DNA of 32,974 nucleotides, taken from assembly GCF_000003605.2 (NCBI RefSeq), contig NW_003157227.1, positions 106,878-139,851 of the forward strand, given 5' to 3'. A program made the position numbers and the translations under genes. The DNA is from Saccoglossus kowalevskii (lineage: Eukaryota; Hemichordata; Enteropneusta; Harrimaniidae). The notes under the pieces are model-generated. The model had not been told where the DNA came from and made no database searches. It saw only the letters and a list, made by a program, of their open reading frames with translations. Positions 1-11,399 of this stretch are shown one piece after another (the first letter of the stretch is position 1; each line of letters begins with the position of its first letter).

Positions 1-451
1 GTAAAAATACCGATCTGGCATTCAAACAGCTTTCTGTTCTTGTTTCACACCATTAGCATATATCAGAACAGTGTTAATTCTGTGTCATCGCACAACAACT
101 GCTCACAGACTATACGGACCCGGGTACGCGGAGAATCTGAAGAATACCTTGATCAGAATAATGAGCTTATTAAAATTTCCTCGATCTGTGACGTCGCGCG
201 CCAAGATGGTATTTCTGCACCCTATATTATAGAAGATGAATCTAGAGATACAAGACTGTAACAGTGTTGCCCTCTTGGCGTTATGTTTGAAATGTTTGGG
301 AGTTCTGTAATATATTTCCTGTAATCGTGATAAGCTGATATATATCATAACTTGCTTTTTACATTGTGAATTATATGATAATAATCACTTGACTCAAAGA
401 TAGAGAGCGCCATCTCTTAATAATTATGAATAATCATAATATTATGAGGTT

Positions 452-563
452 GTTACGAGAATACTGCAAAGTATGCACGACGTTAGTACAGCGGGAGTAT
501 CGACCGAGGTCGATGCCACCGCGTACTGTCTGAGTGAATACTGCACAGTATCCTCGTAGTAAC
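452..563. repeat. 112-nt imperfect hairpin
   Basis: The 5' half (452-505) and 3' half (508-563) are complementary around a two-base centre: ATCGACC-GA-GGTCGAT at 499-514, then GCGG, AGTAC, AGTAT, ATACTG and GTTAC blocks pair outward with small bulges. It is GC-richer than its surroundings. It could be a small MITE or a transcribed hairpin such as a microRNA precursor; the two-base loop is too tight for a classical one. Confidence 0.55.
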
Positions 564-1171
564 TTTATTATTATACATCTTTTCTTCCAAGGGATTTATC
601 ATCGAAATGCCGAAATCCAAAACGTTTAGAACAGATTTAACGAACTTCTTTGTGTGGGGTCCGGTCAAACACTGGAGGCACCCAAGTTTGTTTTTATTAT
701 TAGAGAACGCTGACGCGCGTAATCGTTCTATATTTGGAATTCGCGTTTCCTAACATGGTAGGATGAAAATACGGTGACGAATGTATAATAATATTTTATA
801 TGAAATAATTCGTAAGGTTCGATTTTTGTTTTTCAACTAACAATTAAGCTGTAAAATGATATTCAGATTTGTCTCATTACATTTAAAATCACGTGTGTTT
901 ATTAATAAATAAGTTGTATTGCTTATATGTAATTAATTTGATGTACTGTAAATATGATGTCATATACTGTTCATTTGTTTTTTTATAGATACGATTTCAT
1001 TTCATTGTTTAGTTTAGGATCAATTGTAGATGACTGGCCTATGGCTGTTTTGAACTTCGCAATCATGTATATATTTATTGTAGACTGTGGAGTAAGTTAT
1101 GAATTACTAATTTGCTAATCTGTACTTTGTTTGTTTAGTGCAAAAGACGTTACGGTATGTTGTTCTCAGAC

Positions 1172-2145
1172 TGTGACACTCCTCCCAAAAAACCTTTTCT
1201 GTAATGTAATTTCTGACAAACATCGGCTCCCCTGTTTTTTTATCACTTACAAGTTTGATTGACTGATTCAATGAACCTTGTTTAATTCACATGATTGCGT
1301 AACTTAGAGTAATAGATGGTGTTGTTCGCGTTGATACTTTATCCACCAAAACACAAACGTTGCCATATTATTTGTCAATATTATATATGTTGTTATATTC
1401 TATTTTTTTACTGAAATGTAAATGTATTTTATTAATGCCCAGTTAGCTAGTGAGGCTTGCTCAGCTGCGGAATTACAATTAATATTCGTGTGTTCGTGCT
1501 TGTACAAGACGAACGTGAACACGAGTTAGTCAGTCGTCACCCGGCACTCGGCCGGTGCAGTGCAGTTCAGCTCAGCTACAGTGCACTGTCGACGTGGAAG
1601 CCAGTGCATGTCTCAAGATAATGCCTGTCCAATTCGGCATGTGGGACTGATAGATGCAAGACAGCCTGCCATGGTTCTGCGCTGTAAAACCAACTTTATT
1701 CAAAGATCTGTATTTTGCCGGAAAGCGTAGTTTGCTGATCTTGGTTCTTTCTCTGCACTATCTGTATGGAAGTCGCGTGACATTACGGTCAGTGTCGTGT
1801 AGTTTATATTCCTTGTTACCTCGTCGTTTGGAGCTGTAGAACTGATATTGTCGACGTTGCTGTAATATCGATGAAACTGCCAAGTAAGAGTTCTGCATCT
1901 AGGTAGGGTAGGCAATTCCGAGCTGGAATATCATGATTGTTATTATTATTATTATTATTATTATTGTAATGTATATTGCTGACCGGTATGTAATTTATAT
2001 TACTCCTGTTAATGACTTATGCTTAGTGTATCATTAAATTTGTATTATTTGACATATTCTTGTTGTATGCCTTTGTTGCGTCCTGGAGTGCGGGATATTG
2101 GCGGCCAGGTTCGCGCGAGACTATCTCGTATTCCCGTTCGTAACA
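1172..2145 (+). mobile_element. Possible solo LTR or LTR end
   Basis: The tract begins TGTGACACTCCTCCC and ends TTCCCGTTCGTAACA, a TG...CA form with TGTGAC / GTAACA nearly inverse. It contains a GC-richer promoter-like part (about 1485-1620, with a near-palindrome at 1492-1514), an ATTAAA near 2033 and a GC-rich U5-like end. No target-site duplication flanks it (CAGAC versus TATAG) and no primer-binding site follows, so the borders and the call are weak. Confidence 0.25.
1938..1966. repeat. (TTA)n microsatellite
   Basis: About nine TTA/ATT trinucleotides in a row after TGATTG. Confidence 0.95.
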
Positions 2146-3798
2146 TATAGATAATGCCATTTTATGGTTAACATTGAATCATTGATATTACTATTGTAAC
2201 CATTATATTATCTTGCTATCCGACAATAAAGATCGCTTGTTATATTCAATACATAAATAACTACTGTTGAATCTGAAATGCAAATATAATGCGACTGCGC
2301 ATTCGCGGAGTTAAAATTCTACCATCAAAAATACAGTCCGACAACTATTATAAATAAAACGAGAAATAGAATGTTGGCTTTGACAGAACATCTCTTTATA
2401 AAAAAAAGAAAATTTTCACAAATGATGTGTAACCAAACAATCGATACGCAGTCAATATGATTTATGGAAACAACACCCTAGTCTCTATAACAGTACTATT
2501 CGTTACAGTACATTTGATCTTACACAAGCAATCCAAACTATCGAGATGCCGGGTAATGTCCAACTGTGGGAAGTACGTTACATCGCGTTAGGTCAAAGAT
2601 TCTATTATAATTGACAACTCGGCGAACGCAGAAAGTCGTTCATTATACGTGTTTTGATGATTTAGCATCGTAGTTGTTTCGGCTCAATTTCAATACTTTC
2701 ATGCAGGATTATATGGGTTGTCCAGATACACCTAAGTTACATAAACATGTACGACAATATTAATCATTAGATATACTAATCAACGAGTTTATTCCGACAA
2801 AGCAGTAAATTTGTCGGGAGTCGCTATTGCAGGGAATGCATCTCTGTTGCGATTGCGTCAAATTATTATGCATATTACCAGTTTTTTTTTCGATGCGCCA
2901 AAATACCGCACACCAGGTCCATTCGTCTCCAAACAAACATCCCGTCGTCGGTAAAGATGACAGTAAATGATATTTTACTCAAACTACGAAAAGACTTTGT
3001 GTTTGTCTAACAGCACAACAATCTCAATCCCAGTTACAGTAATTGTAGTTTGATTTACTAAGACTTTGAAAATGTTACATCGAGAGACAGAACAGAACTA
3101 TTAACAGTTAACGTATACATGATGTCCACATTTGAATCACCCGCAAATTGACAAAGATGGGCATGTAATTTAATAAATATTCAAGTAGTGATTCTTGGTA
3201 CTGACTACATGTTTGGGTATTTTTTTTCAAATAGTGGATTTATAGTGGACGGAACAGGAATCGTATAACAAATGTTCTGGAGTCTAATTCAGTATAGAAA
3301 TTGAGAAAATAAACGGGCAGCTTGGATAAGGTCTTGTATATGGGATGACATATTAATACAAAGTCATTTCAAATTCACGGTAATCACAGCAGATTTAAAG
3401 TACGTAGGTCAAACTATATCTGATTGTATTTACGATTGTTTACGGATAATTCTAATGTTTGTTCCTTCGATCAAAGCTGCACCATCCTTTTGGACCTGCT
3501 AAAATATCCGGTGACAGTACACACGTACAATTTATATTTGTCTTTAAGACTGTTTACTTTCAAACCAAATTTCCAAGTGGGCTCATAAGCTGTCATCAGT
3601 ACAAATTAAAGTGTATGTGAGAGGAATTTAGTTGACAGTCATCTTCGGAGACTGATTTGATATCACTGAAATGCATTGATATCATCGATTTTTTGTTCTG
3701 CGCTCGTATTATAACTAAAATATACAATATAAATCTTCCGTATTATAACTTGCAACATAATGTTAACAGAAGGCGCTTAAATTGTGATTGTGTGGTGC

Positions 3799-3822
3799 AT
3801 ATATATATATATATATATATAT
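3799..3822. repeat. (AT)12 microsatellite
   Basis: Twenty-four bases of alternating AT. Confidence 0.97.
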
Positions 3823-4479
3823 CACGACTGACACTTGTGCAGTTAACTAGTTTGTTCAGTGATCGATAGTCGATTCTAGCATTGAGTGATTTAAGGTAAT
3901 TAATATTATCTACGGCCGACGTATAGACGGAGTTGAGACTACCCACTGTGCACATCTGGGATTTTAAAAAGTGGGGATGAAATTGCACTTCGACACGATT
4001 TACAATAATAAACATATTTAGAACAATCGCGACAAAGTTAATAGTGCTACATCTTTGTTGAAGAGTGTCTTACAGTCAATTGCTAAAATCTCCGAGATGT
4101 ATGTGAAAGGTTAATTCTCCATAGTTAGTAAAAATTTGACATTTAACAAAATGCTTTGTGATGTGTGCACACGACACGCAATAATATGCAAATTGAATAA
4201 ATGTAGGATGTAAACAATTGATAATTAAATGTAAAACTCTGAAATATTTATTTATCATCCTTTCAACTGTAATATGTTTGTTGGTTTGTCATCAAATAAT
4301 AATTTTATTAACCTTCAGAAAAAGGAACAGATCATTAATCTATGTATGATTTGTGTACACAGTTGAGCAGATGAACAACTGAAAGACGTGGCCCACATTT
4401 ATTTTTGATTGTGTGACGCTTCCCCGTTCATACACCAAATATGGACAACAATATTTGTAATTTTCTAAACATTTTACTA

Positions 4480-4830
4480 TTTCTTCAACTAATTTTCAAA
4501 CGCGGGTATATACCATAGTCGTTAAACACTTATTTACCAGTAACACGCCTGACAACCAATTCAACTAGCCGGCGATGATTCCTGATTTGTCTGACTGAGC
4601 ATTTTTTTTTGAAGTAGGGCGAAAATATCTGTTTTATTTTAGAACATTTTATTGAGTAGCAGTCCTAAATGTTTAGTATATTATTCATAAAAACATACAT
4701 TTGATTATTATATCATGTGTGCATAAACGTCACGTGATTGAAGTAATACATATATTTGTAGATGGAGATTCGAAAGATACGATTTGTTCAATCAGCAGAA
4801 ATATCAGACTAGGCGTATTAATAAAAGTGT
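4480..4830. repeat. Diverged repeat copy, partner at 6325-6640
   Basis: Shared in the same order with 6325-6640: AACTAATTTKCA, GCGGRTATATA, ACACGMC then GACAACMA, CGATGATTCCT / CGCTGATTCCT, TATTATYCATAAAA and ATCTGTTCAATG-like ends. Old interspersed repeat, no coding content. Confidence 0.45.
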
Positions 4831-6324
4831 CACTACAGGAGAGGTGTTATATGCCTTGCAAAGCAACACAGGGTTGCTAGGTCCATGAGGCGTAGATCAC
4901 TGAAAATAAATTGAGAAGTGACAATCCTAGACCGCTGACGTCTCAGCGGTGGTACAAGGTAAGAAGCAGGTCACGATATATGAAGCTCAAACTTTTTTGT
5001 GTCCTTGAATGATAAATCAAGTAAATATAACAAGCAAATTGTATGAATTCAGCGTTATGCGAATACAAGATGGAAATTGTGCACAATTCGTGCCGATTGG
5101 CGTGACAATAGCCCATCTAAATACTAATATACCAAACTTGACAACTATATCAAGTCAATGAGAAAATTTAACATATCCCTGATTTCAACATCAGTATTTC
5201 AACATCAGTTTTGCATGTTTTCATTTTTGTATTTGAGGGACTGCTTCACCAATAAAGCTAGTCTAGACGTAAATGTATGACGCAGCATAAACAAAACAAA
5301 AGTACTAATGTTATTGAAATTATTAAATATCTGTAATAGTATCCACCAAATCCACCAAAAATCCACATTTGGTTAATCCAACTAGTTTTATAAACTGTGT
5401 CGCAATATCGACCAAGATAATTTTTAATAGTTGTTAATATTATTGTTAATCCTTACATCGACTAAACTCTGCTAACCAAACGTTGTTAGTAAGTTGTTTA
5501 GGAGATTTATCAATAGTGTACAGTGGAATACTAAAACCAAGTAACATAGTAATACGTGTTAGATATTTCTTCATCAGTTAAATAATGAGGGAATATATGT
5601 TAATATTATTCTCATCTGAATAAAATGTTAATTCATCTATTATGCACTATTATGCCAATTCATATTATAGTAATCAATCGACTGGTGGATAATTTATTTC
5701 AATTTATATCATGTTATCGGTCATTTAGGATATAGTAAATTTGCATAAATCATAAACAGAATTTCGCAAAACAATTGAGAACATGACATGGCAGTATAAA
5801 TATGAATATCGCTTTTTGCAACACCATATATGAACGCAATCGTATTGTATTATGTAGTAAGCGCTGGGACACATGCACAGGACACTGGGCTGTTTCAACC
5901 AATAAACCCTTCAACGTTAACATAATGTGTGGTAAATGTATAATCTGTAGACAGTTGACGCCGTCAGACACATTCAAATAACGAGCATATAAAATAAAAT
6001 ATAGTTTCCTATTACTCAAATAAATATCTCTGATTACTTACATCACTGCCACAATCTTATATTATAGATTTTATGTCTAAGAAAATAATTGAACACTGTC
6101 TCTGGGTATTAGGTTTTCAACTTACAACACTTTTGATGAGACACACTAAACAAGTATTAACAATTTTGAATATCTGCTTTAATTAATTTATGTTTTTTGA
6201 TTTCTATGAAACAAATGGACAACATCTAAGAAGCACTTTGTTAACATACACAATAATGTAACATTATTCTAATGAACAAACTAATAAAAATATACACAAT
6301 ATACACAAATAATAAATTGAATAG

Positions 6325-6640
6325 TTATTGAACTAATTTGCATATGCGGATATATAACATACACATGTTTTTTACAGTACACGACAAACAACAAAGACCG
6401 AAACTCGTCGCTGATTCCTAATTTTTGAGTGCAATCTCTTTTGTAAGTATGACGATAATTATTTTACTTTGTTTAGCAAACCCTATTGATCAGAAATCGT
6501 TATCGTTGTGTATATTATCCATAAAACATATATGTGATTTTCATATTGTTTATAAAGTTCAAATTATAAAAAAATGGGATTGAGATAATCAGTATAAGAT
6601 CTGTTCAATGCCAAATTTACGTTATTTTTGAGCATGCAAT
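6325..6640. repeat. Diverged repeat copy, partner at 4480-4830
   Basis: Same order of short matching blocks as the copy at 4480-4830, in the same orientation. Confidence 0.45.
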
Positions 6641-7437
6641 TTTCAAATTGTTTTATTTTTTTTAAATGTCCATAATTGTGACGTTACATTTATTTAGGAG
6701 CTTAAGAGTTTATTTTCACATTCTGTTTAAGACTCAAACATACAGTGTTCTGAGGCAATTGAGTACACATATTAGCTATTTTAGGCTATATATGCGATTA
6801 AAAATCCTCAAAAGATGTACCATATGTTGAGCTCAGTTTAATGAAGCTTCTATCCTATCAATGGACTTCGATCAGTTGTTACCATTTATTCCTGGAGATA
6901 GAATTGTTATAATCGAAATTCGTGTGCCGCCAGGAAGCATTTTGCTTTTGTGCTGATTATTCTTTTTCTTATTACTTTTCTTATTTTTTTCTGTAAATTG
7001 GTTTTGACTCTAATTCCAAAACTGTTGGAACTACCTTTGGCGAATTTGTTATTTGAGATGTGTAGTGATATGAATGATATGTAATCAGTAAAAGAATCGT
7101 CTTGTGAAAAAACACCGACGTCCAATGTTTGGGTTAGATTTCGTCAGTCCAGGGGAAATTTGTTTGTGATCTATTGTGAGAAGTGGGTTAGATTTTGTTG
7201 TCACCATGAGGTAAATTCTAATTATTTCTTTCAATAATTTTGAAAGTATGTGTATTATTTTTTTATACACTCTGAGATGTGTTACCATGTCTATACATAC
7301 AACATATTACAACAGGCCATGCATGGTACAGTCCCCGTTAGTTATCGAATCTAAGTTATATTGCTTTTTTATAGTGATACATATAATACAAGTACTTGTT
7401 CAAATTGAAAGGTATTGCCGAACGAATAGAAATTTCT

Positions 7438-7463
7438 TTTGACACAGTGCAAAATGTGTCAAA
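7438..7463. repeat. Terminal palindrome, left end of fold-back element
   Basis: TTTGACACA (7438-7446) and TGTGTCAAA (7455-7463) are perfect inverted repeats around GTGCAAAA. The right end has the same structure at 11356-11381 with one mismatch. Confidence 0.8.
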
Positions 7464-7610
7464 TCATAGCGTTTTGCATAGACATCTATCGTAGACTTCT
7501 TTACAAAAGCAAAACTTTGCAAAAACCGCACGAATAACATGGTTCAAAGGCATATATTTGTCATAATAACCGTTCCACACTGTACACTGCCGGTAGTAAA
7601 TTTCCATTTG

Positions 7611-7899
7611 CTTGCATGTAAGCGACGTGTTAAAACCACTCCACCATGTTCACAGGTATAATGGAAATAGCCTAGCTTTCGCATGTAAGCTGGCTATATG
7701 CAGTGTATATATAGACATGACCGGCTTGCATGTAAGCGGCGTGTTAAAGCCAGTCCACCATGCTCACTGGTAACATGGAAATAGCCTGGCTTACATGTAA
7801 GCTGACCATAGATAGACATGGTTGGCTTACATGTAAGCGACGTGTTAAAGTCAGTCCACAATGCTCACTGGTAATGTGGAAATAGGCTGGCTTACATGG
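7611..7899. repeat. Left arm array of the fold-back element
   Basis: About 2.6 tandem units start at 7611, 7725 and 7826 (periods 114 and 101 bp). Each has CTTRCATGTAAGC, CGTGTTAAA, CCACCATGCTCAC and GGAAATAGCCTGGCTTACATG. The unit contains the perfect palindrome GCTTACATGTAAGC. A partial unit lies just upstream, near 7580. Confidence 0.9.
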
Positions 7900-8593
7900 A
7901 TTTTGAAATTTTGAAATATTATTCAAAAAATATTTTGATGTTAAATAGATAAATAATATGCATAAATGTCAACTAAAAAATAATGTATATGCATTATCCC
8001 AAGAGCGTCTGTAAAATAATGTTATACCATTTCGCTATGTGTTGCGTTTTTTTTATTAGAACTGAAAAATAATCCATTTGTTTACTACACAATGTGACCA
8101 AGGTTTACCACTCTTAATCGTCGGAAAGTATTCGTCCGTTTTTGTATACCATTGGATGTCTATATTTTTATCGCGGCACTCGTTTTCAGTTTCCAGACCA
8201 TGTTTGTTTGCCTGTACCACGAATGCGGAAGAAATCACCCACGTGCACAGTCTGTAAATATAGATGTGTGAAATTTGTGAAAATAAACACTTTATTGTTC
8301 AACTTAACCAGTTTTGACTGTGCCAGCTATGCAAGAGGTCGTTGATTAATTCAAACATTAATACACTAAAGACAGCTACCGCATGCACTTCCCATCATAC
8401 CTTATGCGACCATGTATACACTTAATGTATTCCATGAAAAAAGTGTTGACTATGATGAAAATCAGTTAGTAAACATTGTGCATGCGAGACTGACCATCAT
8501 AAATTAAACATAAAAATGACAGAGCAAAATATTCAACAGAAAAAATGGTTATTATGCGTGCCTAAAGCTCTGCATCCAAGGGTGCCTTTCAAT

Positions 8594-8861
8594 TACAAAA
8601 ATGAGAGTTTAGTGCCGAAATTAATTCGCAAAGCAAAAACTCATATTCTTCTTCTGTTATAACTACAGATGATACTATAGCTGCGACTTACGACTCAGTT
8701 AATATGCCCATCCTGATTTCTTCTTCAGTTACATTAATGTTTTCTTTTTCTTTCCATTTCTCTGTACAAAATTCATTATCTCCATTATGAACATAGATGA
8801 CAGGTTCTATAAATCCCGAATGACAATTATGTTTTGATTCGTCTTGTACACATGTACACAT
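8594..8861 (-). pseudogene. Coding-like remnant inside the fold-back element
   Basis: A 57-codon open frame runs from ATG at 8861 to TAA at 8688 and contains SGFIEPVIYVHNGDNEF and INVTEEEIRMGILTES. After the stop the same frame continues for 31 codons (AAIVSSVVITEEEYEFLLCE...) to the next stop. The TAA is part of GTAAGT, so a donor site rather than a stop is conceivable. Residue use looks protein-like against AT-rich surroundings, but no family is recognised. Possibly the relic of a gene carried by the element, or chance. Confidence 0.25.
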
Positions 8862-9510
8862 AATTGTTTTTGTTCATGAACAGTTGGAATATCGAACGGA
8901 TAAGAAGTGATATGGTGCGGTTATATTGCGTTTACGTGAAAACGTGCAACTGTTTCATTTTAAGCGATAACTATAAAACGAAAAACTAAATATTGAAAAT
9001 GTTGGTTTCCAATTACTTCTACGTACAGCTTATTCCACGATGCATGCTCATTCAAAACAATTATTTGCAGCCCAAATTGTGTTAATATGTTAATTTATGT
9101 ATTTTGAAAAGATGTGCATGGAGAGATACCGTCCATTGGAAATATGCGGAGGATGGGAAAACATTTTTTACAGAGGCGTGGGTACTGAATCATTATGTGA
9201 GAGGGCGACCAATAAAAAACTGTTAATTCCCCCTATCTACTTTATATTGATTAATATACATTATACAACATATGCAAGTACAATGTATTCTGTTCTGAAA
9301 TAATGAAAATGTTAGGAGCATCCGCTTTACGCAAGAATACGCTGCACTAATATCTCAAGAGGTGCACGACTCACACGACCGCTAATCAACTTACTATGCC
9401 AGACAGAGTTCAATGTGTCATTGACTGACCGAGCTGAGCTTGTCAAGAGAAGCTTAACGAACTTAAGCACACAATCCTCCCATACGGGAATTTGATGAAT
9501 TATTTTACCT

Positions 9511-9634
9511 TGGAAGAGAACTGACCCTCAGAAAGATGGAAAGAATATATGTGACCCTATACTGCCAATGTAGACTTTTTAGAGCAGGGCAACACTGTTT
9601 TATGTCTTGATGGCATGAGGACAGTTCTCTTCCA
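9511..9634. repeat. Short inverted-repeat element inside the fold-back interior
   Basis: TGGAAGAGAACTG (9511-9523) is perfectly inverted at 9622-9634 (CAGTTCTCTTCCA), enclosing 98 bp. The repeat continues imperfectly outward. This may be a small MITE nested near the centre of the larger element. Confidence 0.55.
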
Positions 9635-9742
9635 GGGCAATAAAAACCTAATGTTGTGGCATAATACTAGATGTTTTAGGACTTGTTTTGACTGACTATT
9701 TAGTTAAACGAAATAGTGTAGCGCATATTTCTACATTTTAGG

Positions 9743-9956
9743 TTTTCCGCAAAGTTCTCACTGACCTCACTGTCGAACACCGTAGATTATCAACTGAAAA
9801 ATGAGACTTTTGTTAACAGCACTGACAGTGCAAAAAATGACTATGGCGAAAATTAATCAAATACCATTCATGTGGGTGGATGGGGACATAAGAGTACCTA
9901 TTCCTGCTGATTTATATCAAAATACATTGACAAGTTATTGGCGTAGATTCTATTAG
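9743..9956 (+). pseudogene. Second coding-like remnant inside the fold-back element
   Basis: Two overlapping frames look protein-like. 9743-9856 reads FSAKFSLTSLSNTVDYQL and then NETFVNST, preceded by an acceptor-like TTTCTACATTTTAG. 9801-9956 is a 51-codon ORF with INQIPFMWVDGDIRVPIP. They may be one coding segment split by a frameshift. No family is recognised. Confidence 0.2.
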
Positions 9957-10703
9957 GCAACTGAAATTGCCCTTCATAGTAAATAAACACCACGTTAACT
10001 GTTCATTTTGATGCCATTGACCGGCAGCGTAACTTACAAAGTTACAAAACATGGTACCTCAAGCGGTTCTGTTGGCTGGTGAGAGCATTTTTCAAACCTA
10101 TGTTTATACAAGAAGCAGTGATATTGCTCACATTATGCCAACACTGCTTTAAAAATACTCGATGAGAGACACAAAAAACTATAATCATTCTAAGTTGATG
10201 TGTGTGTATCACATACCGTTATGCTGGGGCGTTAGGTCAATGGTGTTTTTTTCAAAGCGGGATTAAATTGATGGACATTCAATACATAAAGTACAGTATT
10301 ATTTTGCCAAATGTGACTGTAGATCAATTATTTTACTTAATACTTTATCGGTTGATATGAACATTTACCATTAATATTGGTATTTCATCGCGGTCTTATC
10401 CGAGTTAACATCCCACGCGGAATGCTGCTGAAATTATATCATTATTTACATTGTGTGTACTTGTTGCTATATACGGGAAACGCGATAAAACATATATCTT
10501 TGATCATGTCGGGCTGACTCCTATGTCAAACACCGCGACACTGTTTTCTTATACCAACGCTGTAAAATTAAAATAAATATAACTTACCAGGTTGCTCGTT
10601 TATGCTTTCAATATCACCATCACATGTACCATACAGTTCATTGCAGACTGAGTTTTTCTTGAAACTCCACTACATTATTTTAAAACTGTTTTCCTAGTGG
10701 TGT

Positions 10704-11264
10704 GAGATGTAAGCCAGGCTATTTCCATGTTACCAATGAACAAGGTAGAGTGGTTTTACTCGTCGTTTACATGCAAGCCAACCATGTTTATCTATGGTCA
10801 GCTTACATGCAAGCCAGCCTAGTTCCACACTACCAGTGAGCATTGTGGAATGGTTTTAACACGCCGCTTACATGCAAGCCAACAAGGTCTACATGGACAC
10901 TAACTATCGGCAGCTTACATGTAAGCCAGAATATCCCCAAGTTACCAGTGAACATTGTGGACTGGCTTTAACACGCCGCTTTCATGCAAGCCAACAAGGT
11001 CTACATGGACACTAACTATCGGCAGCTGACATGTAAGCCAGAATATCTCCAAGTTACCAGTGAACAATGTGGAATGGTTTTAACACGCCGCTTACATGCA
11101 AGCCAACAAGTCTACATGGACACTAACTATCGGCAGCTTACATGTAAGCCAGGATATCTCCACACTACCAGTGAGCATTGTGGACTGGTTTTAACACGCC
11201 GCTTACATGCAAGCAAACAAGGTATATATGAACACTACCTATCGGCAGCTTACATGTAAGCCAG
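10704..11264. repeat. Right arm array of the fold-back element
   Basis: About five units lie in the opposite orientation to the left arm, with anchors at 10766, 10867, 10979, 11091 and 11202 (periods 101, 112, 112, 111). The 101-bp unit at 10766-10867 corresponds to the 101-bp unit at 7725-7826 of the left arm. The later units carry a variant with CAAGGTCTACATGGACAC. A 91-codon open frame at 10984-11259 is only a translation of this array. Confidence 0.92.
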
Positions 11265-11355
11265 AATGCATTTATACCATGTTATTCGCATGGTTTTGTG
11301 GGTCAATTTGATATTGTGAAACAGTCTGAGATAGTTTTCCATGGAAATCCAATGA

Positions 11356-11381
11356 TTTGACACATTTTGCACTGTTTCAAA
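11356..11381. repeat. Terminal palindrome, right end of fold-back element
   Basis: TTTGACACA (11356-11364), TTTTGCAC, then TGTTTCAAA: the inverse copy of the left-end palindrome, differing at one base in one arm. Confidence 0.8.
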
Positions 11382-11399
11382 ATAAATTTCACTCCGTTT

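Larger units (their letters stand above)
2146..7428. other. AT-rich intergenic tract, no gene
   Basis: No ORF with protein-like composition is found. The tract holds an (AT)12 run at 3799-3822, a perfect small hairpin at 4931-4950 (ACCGCTGA, CGTC, TCAGCGGT), and diverged internal duplications (about 4480-4830 against 6325-6640). These look like remains of old transposons. Confidence 0.6.
7429..11390. mobile_element. Fold-back-like DNA element with tandem-repeat arms, non-autonomous
   Basis: The two ends are inverted copies. GACACAGTGCAAAATGTGTC near 7441 is mirrored at about 11357-11377, CGAATAACATGGT at 7531-7543 is mirrored at 11276-11288, and the spacing from the terminal palindrome is 93 bp on both sides. 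Inside these, both arms consist of tandem units of about 101-114 bp in opposite orientation (7611-7899 and 10704-11264). The interior of about 2.8 kb contains no transposase that I can recognise, only coding-like scraps. No clean target-site duplication is seen at the estimated borders, so the exact ends are uncertain by tens of bases. The structure resembles fold-back (FB/Galileo-type) elements or a large non-autonomous TIR transposon. Confidence 0.7.

Noticed and set aside
40-261. 73-codon plus-strand ORF at the window start
   Set aside because: No recognisable motif, no splice context, and an overlapping antisense frame of equal length; likely chance.
2690-2970. Possible Tc1/mariner transposase scraps (TFMQD-like on plus, VIFTDDGMFVW-like on minus)
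   Set aside because: The two phrases are on opposite strands and are surrounded by stops; the order of motifs does not fit one transposase.
4931-4950. Hairpin followed on the minus strand by CTAG, as at a Helitron 3' end
   Set aside because: No spacer between hairpin and CTAG, the next base is G rather than T, and no TC 5' end was found.
10984-11259. 91-codon ORF with a repeating TNYRQLTCKP peptide
   Set aside because: It is a translation of the 111-112-bp tandem units in the right arm of the fold-back element; the repetition of the peptide simply follows the DNA repeat.
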